Of a stretch of DNA of 64,000 nucleotides, positions 60,387 through 64,000 are shown piece after piece. Each line of letters begins with the position of its first letter. Within the stretch, counting starts at the first letter, position 1. Source of the stretch: an uncultured Eubacteriales bacterium (GTDB lineage: Bacteria; Bacillota; Clostridia; Oscillospirales; Oscillospiraceae); assembly GCA_949293985.1 (NCBI GenBank), contig CASFFN010000005.1, forward strand, positions 114,615-178,614, written 5' to 3'. The notes below the pieces were generated by a model. The model worked only from the letters and a program-made list of their open reading frames with translations, had not been told where the DNA came from and searched no databases. Position numbers and translations under genes: made by a program.

Positions 60387-61040
60387 TTATGGGTTGCAGA
60401 TGGAATTGAAAAAATCATAAAGCGGCCGCAGCTGGCAAAACAACTCCGCCACCCGGTCCTTCAGCCCCGGGCCAAACACCGCCTCGGACATGGGGATTTG
60501 GGTATCGCAGGCGATTTCGCTTTTGAAAGCCAGATAGGGAGCAAGCTCCGGGATATCCGTCTGTACTTTAGGGCGCTTGTAGGCGGTGGCGGTCAGCTCC
60601 AGTCCGGTTTTCCGACGGACGGACTCCACCATCTCCAGAAAAGCCCGGGGCTCTGCCAGCAGCCGCTGGCGGTAGACCTCCTGGGTGGCAGGCTTGGGCT
60701 TCCACAGGAAGAAGCCGTAGCTCACCCGCTCCGGCAGAATCTCAAAATACAGGCAGGGATTCTCGCCCTCCCAGGGGCCGGGGCGGCGGATGCTCAGCCA
60801 CAGCCCCTCCTTATAGGGCAGGGGGTGGTGGAGCCGGGCGTCCCGGTAAATCCGGCTGACCTTCAGAAAATTCCCCGGTTCCCGGGCGAAGGGTTCAAAC
60901 AGCTCCGCCCCCAGGGCCTTCATGGGCTCATAGAGATACTTTACATAATCTTCCTTGTGGGCGGTAAACCACTCCCGGTTGTTGTTCATCCGGATTCCCC
61001 AGAGAAAATCCACGGTTTCCGGAGTAAAGCCTTGAAACAT
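60387..61040 (-). CDS. DUF2461 family protein
   Basis: A 217-residue protein matching DUF2461 (MFQGFTPETVDFLWGIRMNN, NREWF, KVSRIYRDARLHHPLPYKEG, YGFFLWKPKPATQEVYRQ). The family is widespread and has no defined biochemical role. ATG 61038-61040 has AGAGG upstream. It is a single gene. Confidence 0.9.
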   Translation of the reverse strand: MFQGFTPETVDFLWGIRMNNNREWFTAHKEDYVKYLYEPMKALGAELFEPFAREPGNFLKVSRIYRDARLHHPLPYKEGLWLSIRRPGPWEGENPCLYFEILPERVSYGFFLWKPKPATQEVYRQRLLAEPRAFLEMVESVRRKTGLELTATAYKRPKVQTDIPELAPYLAFKSEIACDTQIPMSEAVFGPGLKDRVAELFCQLRPLYDFFNSICNP

Positions 61041-61193
61041 TGTATTGCCTCTTTCTTCATGTTTTCCCCAATTATACAAAAATTCTCTGGGAAATGCAAT
61101 GGAAAAACATCCCCAATTCCCAATCCTTCAAATGTGTGAGGGAGTACAGAAGGCACTTCCGCAGCCAGGAAACCAATGTGGAAAGGTATGATC

Positions 61194-61429
61194 GCTCCCT
61201 CCGGGAGGGAGCTGGCGCCGAAGGCGTCTGAGGGAGCAAGCGGGCGGTGCAGTTGTGGTTTGATAAAGGGGTGGTACTTGCTCACAGGTATCGATATCCT
61301 ATGCCGATTTCATGGAAAACCTGACAGTCCCGGGGAGGTACCACCCCTGTCCTGGGAATTGGCTATGCGCCCGATGGCTCCCTCCGGCTCGAGGCTGCGC
61401 CTCAAGCCACCTCCCTCCCGGAGGGAGGC
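61194..61429 (+). repeat. L-type modular hairpin repeat (copy L6), preceded by an S remnant
   Basis: Hairpin II is GGCGCC/GGCGTC and the core is GGTATCGATATCCTATGC. The late hairpin reads CTCGAGGCTGCGCCTCAAG with a compensated base pair. Bases 61130-61190 (GAGGGAGTACAG ... AATGTGGAAAG) look like the right half of an S unit. Confidence 0.83.
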
Positions 61430-61468
61430 ATGAACGGCAGCCTTCTGCAAAGCAACGATACCGGGCGC

Positions 61469-61500
61469 AAAAAACCTGCCCCCGAAGGAGGGCAGGTTTT
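61469..61500 (-). terminator. Terminator of the PPi-phosphofructokinase gene
   Basis: AAAACCTGCCC pairs with GGGCAGGTTTT; on the minus strand it is followed by TTTTTGCG. A C-type half repeat lies just beyond it. Confidence 0.88.
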
Positions 61501-61516
61501 GGCGCGTTGGTGGTTC

Positions 61517-62764
61517 TTACTTGGCGAACACTCTCTTGAGCTGCACGAAGCGGGGCAGGCCGTCTTCCTTGACCATGCCGGTCTCACCCTGGATGAGGGG
61601 CAGGCAGTAGTCGATGAAGCCCTGCTTAACGCCGTTGCCTTCCTCGTTGATCCACTCCAGAGGAACCTTCTTCTCGGTGTTGGCCACCAGGCTCAGGTCG
61701 AAGAGCTCCGGCTCGCAGTGGTAACCGTTCTCGTCCCGGGTGCACTTGAAGCCAACCATCTTGTCGGTCTCACCGGCAACAGCGGCTTCCACAGCCACCT
61801 TACCGGACATGAAGGACTCGGCGATGTCGGTGCCGGAAGCGCAGTGAGCGGCGCAGCGCTGCAGCAGGCTCAGCTCGATGGGACGAACCTTGACGCCGTT
61901 TAGCTCCTTCTTGATGATGTCGGTCAGACGAGCAGCCAGGCCGCCCAGCTGGGCATGGCCGAAGCCGTCGGTGCCGGAGGTCTTGGCCTCGGATACGAAG
62001 GTGCCGTCGGCGTAGTGGATGCCCTCGGAAACAGCCACCAGGCAGTTCTTCTTGGCCTCATACACCCGCTTTACATCAGCAATGAACTGCTCCATGCTGA
62101 AGTCCACCTCGGGCAGGTAAACCAGATCGGGACCGTCGCCCTTCACATTGGCAAGAGCTGCAGCGGCGGTCAGCCAGCCGGCGTGACGGCCCATGCACTC
62201 CACCACGGTGACCATGCCGGTGTCGTACACCTGGCAGTCCCGGGAGACTTCCATGAAGGAGGTGGCGATATACTTGGCAGCGGAGGCGAAGCCGGGGCAG
62301 TGGTCGGTGCCGGCCAGGTCATTGTCGATGGTCTTGGGCACGCCCATCACACGGCACTCATAGCCAACCTTGTTCATATACTTGGAAATCTTGTTGCAGG
62401 TGTCCATGGAGTCGTTGCCGCCGTTGTAGAAGAAGTAACGCACATTGTACTTCTTGAAGATCTCCAGAATCCGCTTGTAGTCGGTGTCGTCCACATCGGG
62501 ATCGGCAATCTTGTAGCGGCAGGAGCCCAGGGCGGAAGAGGGGGTGTGGAGCATGTTGGCCAGCTCAGCGGGATCTTCCTCATCCATGATCATCAGCTGG
62601 TCGTTCAGCACACCCTTGATGCCGTGGAATGCACCGTACACCTTGGTGATGTTCTCATTTTCCAGAGCGGTCTTGATGACGCCGTAAGCAGAGCAGTTGA
62701 TGACGGAAGAAGGGCCGCCGGACTGACCAATGATTACAGAGCCAACCAGAGTTTTTTCGGACAT
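61517..62764 (-). CDS. Pyrophosphate-dependent 6-phosphofructokinase
   Basis: A 415-residue phosphofructokinase. The phosphate-donor loop GQSGGPSSVINC, then FYNGGNDSMDTCNK (where ATP-type enzymes have GGDGS), PKTIDNDLAGTDHCPG and MGRHAGWL fit the PPi-using long-chain family. It saves ATP in glycolysis of anaerobes. ATG 62762-62764 has GGAGG nine bases upstream. It is divergent from fba, the next step of the same pathway. Confidence 0.93.
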   Translation of the reverse strand: MSEKTLVGSVIIGQSGGPSSVINCSAYGVIKTALENENITKVYGAFHGIKGVLNDQLMIMDEEDPAELANMLHTPSSALGSCRYKIADPDVDDTDYKRILEIFKKYNVRYFFYNGGNDSMDTCNKISKYMNKVGYECRVMGVPKTIDNDLAGTDHCPGFASAAKYIATSFMEVSRDCQVYDTGMVTVVECMGRHAGWLTAAAALANVKGDGPDLVYLPEVDFSMEQFIADVKRVYEAKKNCLVAVSEGIHYADGTFVSEAKTSGTDGFGHAQLGGLAARLTDIIKKELNGVKVRPIELSLLQRCAAHCASGTDIAESFMSGKVAVEAAVAGETDKMVGFKCTRDENGYHCEPELFDLSLVANTEKKVPLEWINEEGNGVKQGFIDYCLPLIQGETGMVKEDGLPRFVQLKRVFAK

Positions 62765-62833
62765 AAATTGGTACCTCCATAAATATATTATCCATTTTGG
62801 TAAAGACAAGGCTCTAAGAGCCCGGTTTTCTCC

Positions 62834-62899
62834 ATTATAGCACGCTTCTTCTCCAATAGCAAATATTTTTATTGAAAAGCGAAAAATATGTGGTATAAT
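62834..62899. promoter_or_regulatory. Divergent promoters of PPi-phosphofructokinase and fba
   Basis: On the minus strand, TTGCTA (62857-62862) and TATAAT (62834-62839) have a 17-base spacer. On the plus strand, TTGAAA (62872-62877) and TATAAT (62894-62899) have a 16-base spacer. Confidence 0.8.
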
Positions 62900-62950
62900 G
62901 GACTCATAAGAATGCGGGCTTGCCCGCTATTTAAGAAAGGATTGATTCCA

Positions 62951-63889
62951 ATGGCTCTTGTAACTACAACCGAAATGTTCAAGAAGGCTTACGACGGCGG
63001 CTACGCCATCGGCGCTTTCAATGTGAACAACATGGAAATCGTTCAGGCTATCACCGAGGCCTGCCGGGAGGAGAAGGCTCCTGTGATCCTGCAGGTGTCC
63101 AAGGGCGCCCGTGCCTACGCCAACCACACCTACCTGGTGAAGCTGGTTGAGGCTGCCGTGATTGAGTGCCCCGAGATCCCCATCGCTCTGCACCTGGACC
63201 ATGGCGACAGCTTCGAGACCTGCAAGTCCTGCATCGACGGCGGCTTTACCTCCGTTATGATCGACGCTTCCTCCAAGCCCTTCGCTGAGAACATCGAGAT
63301 CACCCGCAAGGTGGTTGAGTACGCTCACGACCACGGTGTTGTGGTTGAGGCTGAGCTGGGTGCTCTGGCCGGCGTTGAGGACGAAGTGAACGTTTCCGCT
63401 GAGAACTCCCACTACACCCGTCCCGAGGAAGTGGAGGAGTTCGTTGCCAAGACCGGCTGTGACTCCCTGGCCATCGCCATCGGCACCAGCCACGGCGCTT
63501 ACAAGTTCAAGCCCGGCACCAACCCCCAGCTGCGCTTCGACATCCTGGAGGAAGTCATCAAGAAGCTGCCCGGCTTCCCCATCGTGCTCCATGGCTCTTC
63601 TTCCGTGCCCCAGGAGTATGTGGAGATGGTGAACACCTACGGCGGCAAGATGCCCGGTGCCATCGGCGTGCCCGAGGATCAGCTGCGTCACGCTGCTGAG
63701 CTGGCCGTCTGCAAGATCAACATCGACTCCGACCTGCGTCTGGCCATGACCGGCACCATCCGTAAGTTCTTCGCCGAGCATCCCGACAAGTTTGACCCCC
63801 GCGAGTACCTGAAGCCCGCCCGCGCCAACATCAAGGAACTGGTTCGCCACAAGCTGGTGAATGTCCTGGGCTGCGCCGGCAAGGCCTAA
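62951..63889 (+). CDS. fba: Class II fructose-bisphosphate aldolase
   Basis: A 312-residue zinc aldolase splitting fructose-1,6-bisphosphate into two triose phosphates. Motifs are HLDHGD (H81, D83, H84), VVEAELGALAG, GTSHGAYKF and LHGSSSVP. Strongly biased codon use (CGT, GGC, AAG) suggests high expression. AAAGG precedes ATG 62951; the open frame starting at 62888 overlaps the promoter. Confidence 0.97.
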   Translation: MALVTTTEMFKKAYDGGYAIGAFNVNNMEIVQAITEACREEKAPVILQVSKGARAYANHTYLVKLVEAAVIECPEIPIALHLDHGDSFETCKSCIDGGFTSVMIDASSKPFAENIEITRKVVEYAHDHGVVVEAELGALAGVEDEVNVSAENSHYTRPEEVEEFVAKTGCDSLAIAIGTSHGAYKFKPGTNPQLRFDILEEVIKKLPGFPIVLHGSSSVPQEYVEMVNTYGGKMPGAIGVPEDQLRHAAELAVCKINIDSDLRLAMTGTIRKFFAEHPDKFDPREYLKPARANIKELVRHKLVNVLGCAGKA

Positions 63890-63897
63890 GCAATCGA

Positions 63898-63937
63898 TTT
63901 TGGTTCTATGTCAATAGTTGGGGTAGAGCCAAAATAG
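63898..63937 (+). other. Hairpin downstream of fba
   Basis: ATTTTGGTTCTA pairs with TAGAGCCAAAAT with one wobble. There is no T-run, so it may protect the mRNA 3' end rather than terminate. Confidence 0.5.
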
Positions 63938-63948
63938 AAAAGTTACAG

Positions 63949-63984
63949 ATCGTGTCGGAGCGAGAACTCCGGCACGATTTTTAT
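63949..63984 (+). terminator. Terminator of fba
   Basis: ATCGTGTCGGAG pairs with CTCCGGCACGAT, followed by TTTTTATG. Confidence 0.9.
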
Positions 63985-64000
63985 GTATTACAGAACAGAA

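Overview
The window is a GC-rich chromosomal segment of a strictly anaerobic, probably spore-forming Firmicute of the class Clostridia, most likely a gut Oscillospiraceae/Ruminococcaceae-like bacterium (lineage inferred from gene content). The evidence is: Spo0A; ribosomal protein L27 with the Firmicutes N-terminal extension next to its protease Prp; a flavodiiron/rubredoxin oxidase and rubrerythrin; a pyrophosphate-type phosphofructokinase beside a class II aldolase; AAGGAGG ribosome binding sites with several TTG/GTG starts; and sigma-A promoters of TTGACA-17-TATAAT type. I saw no rRNA, tRNA, CRISPR array, prophage or transposase gene.

Layout. 1-2.4 kb: end of an rRNA methyltransferase, murA, a decayed acetyltransferase. 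1.9-5.4 kb: a four-gene redox-type operon (flavodoxin, cyclophilin-fold lipoprotein, decarboxylase-cupin fusion, DUF2284) divergent from a LysR regulator. 5.4-7.2 kb: an unrecognised four-gene membrane operon with two tandem paralogues. 7.6-12.6 kb: purine nucleoside phosphorylase, a four-domain flavodiiron protein, an M3-like lipoprotein peptidase. 12.9-15.6 kb: a TrpXYZ-like ABC importer. 15.7-21.6 kb: an AraC-YmdB-YhaO-YhaN-MgtC operon whose last gene is damaged by a repeat. 21.9-25.1 kb: obgE and rplU-prp-rpmA, split by a repeat cluster. 25.3-28.3 kb: an AT-rich restriction-modification island. 28.4-33.6 kb: NagZ-like hydrolase, MATE exporter, LysR regulator, and xpt behind a purine riboswitch. 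34-45 kb: DUF2975/HTH pair, citrate synthase, a frameshifted alpha-galactosidase, a K+/H+ antiporter, an S41-like protease, an oxidative-stress cluster, a zinc-ribbon protein and an alanine racemase homologue. 46-51.7 kb: a beta-CASP nuclease, Spo0A and two peptidases. 52-57.4 kb: a sugar-ABC ATPase and malQ-glgP for maltodextrin/glycogen use. 58-64 kb: folA-thyA, mscS, DUF2461, PPi-phosphofructokinase and aldolase.

The most unusual content is between the genes. Three repeat families recur: (i) modular hairpin repeats ('S' about 85 bp and 'L' about 265 bp, often as an S-L pair) whose second hairpin keeps its pairing while its sequence changes; (ii) a 'C' repeat that supplies the last codons and the stop codon of at least two genes; and (iii) a MITE-like palindromic element of about 150 bp with terminal inverted repeats and matching TA or CA dinucleotides on each side. 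These elements crowd gene 3' ends, fuse onto mgtC and separate obgE from its usual operon partners.

Functionally the genes fit a fermentative carbohydrate user: maltodextrin import energy (MsmK-like), MalQ and GlgP feed glycolysis (PPi-PFK, Fba). Flavodiiron protein, rubrerythrin and small ferredoxin proteins handle oxygen stress, and peptidases and an amino-acid-type importer supply nitrogen.
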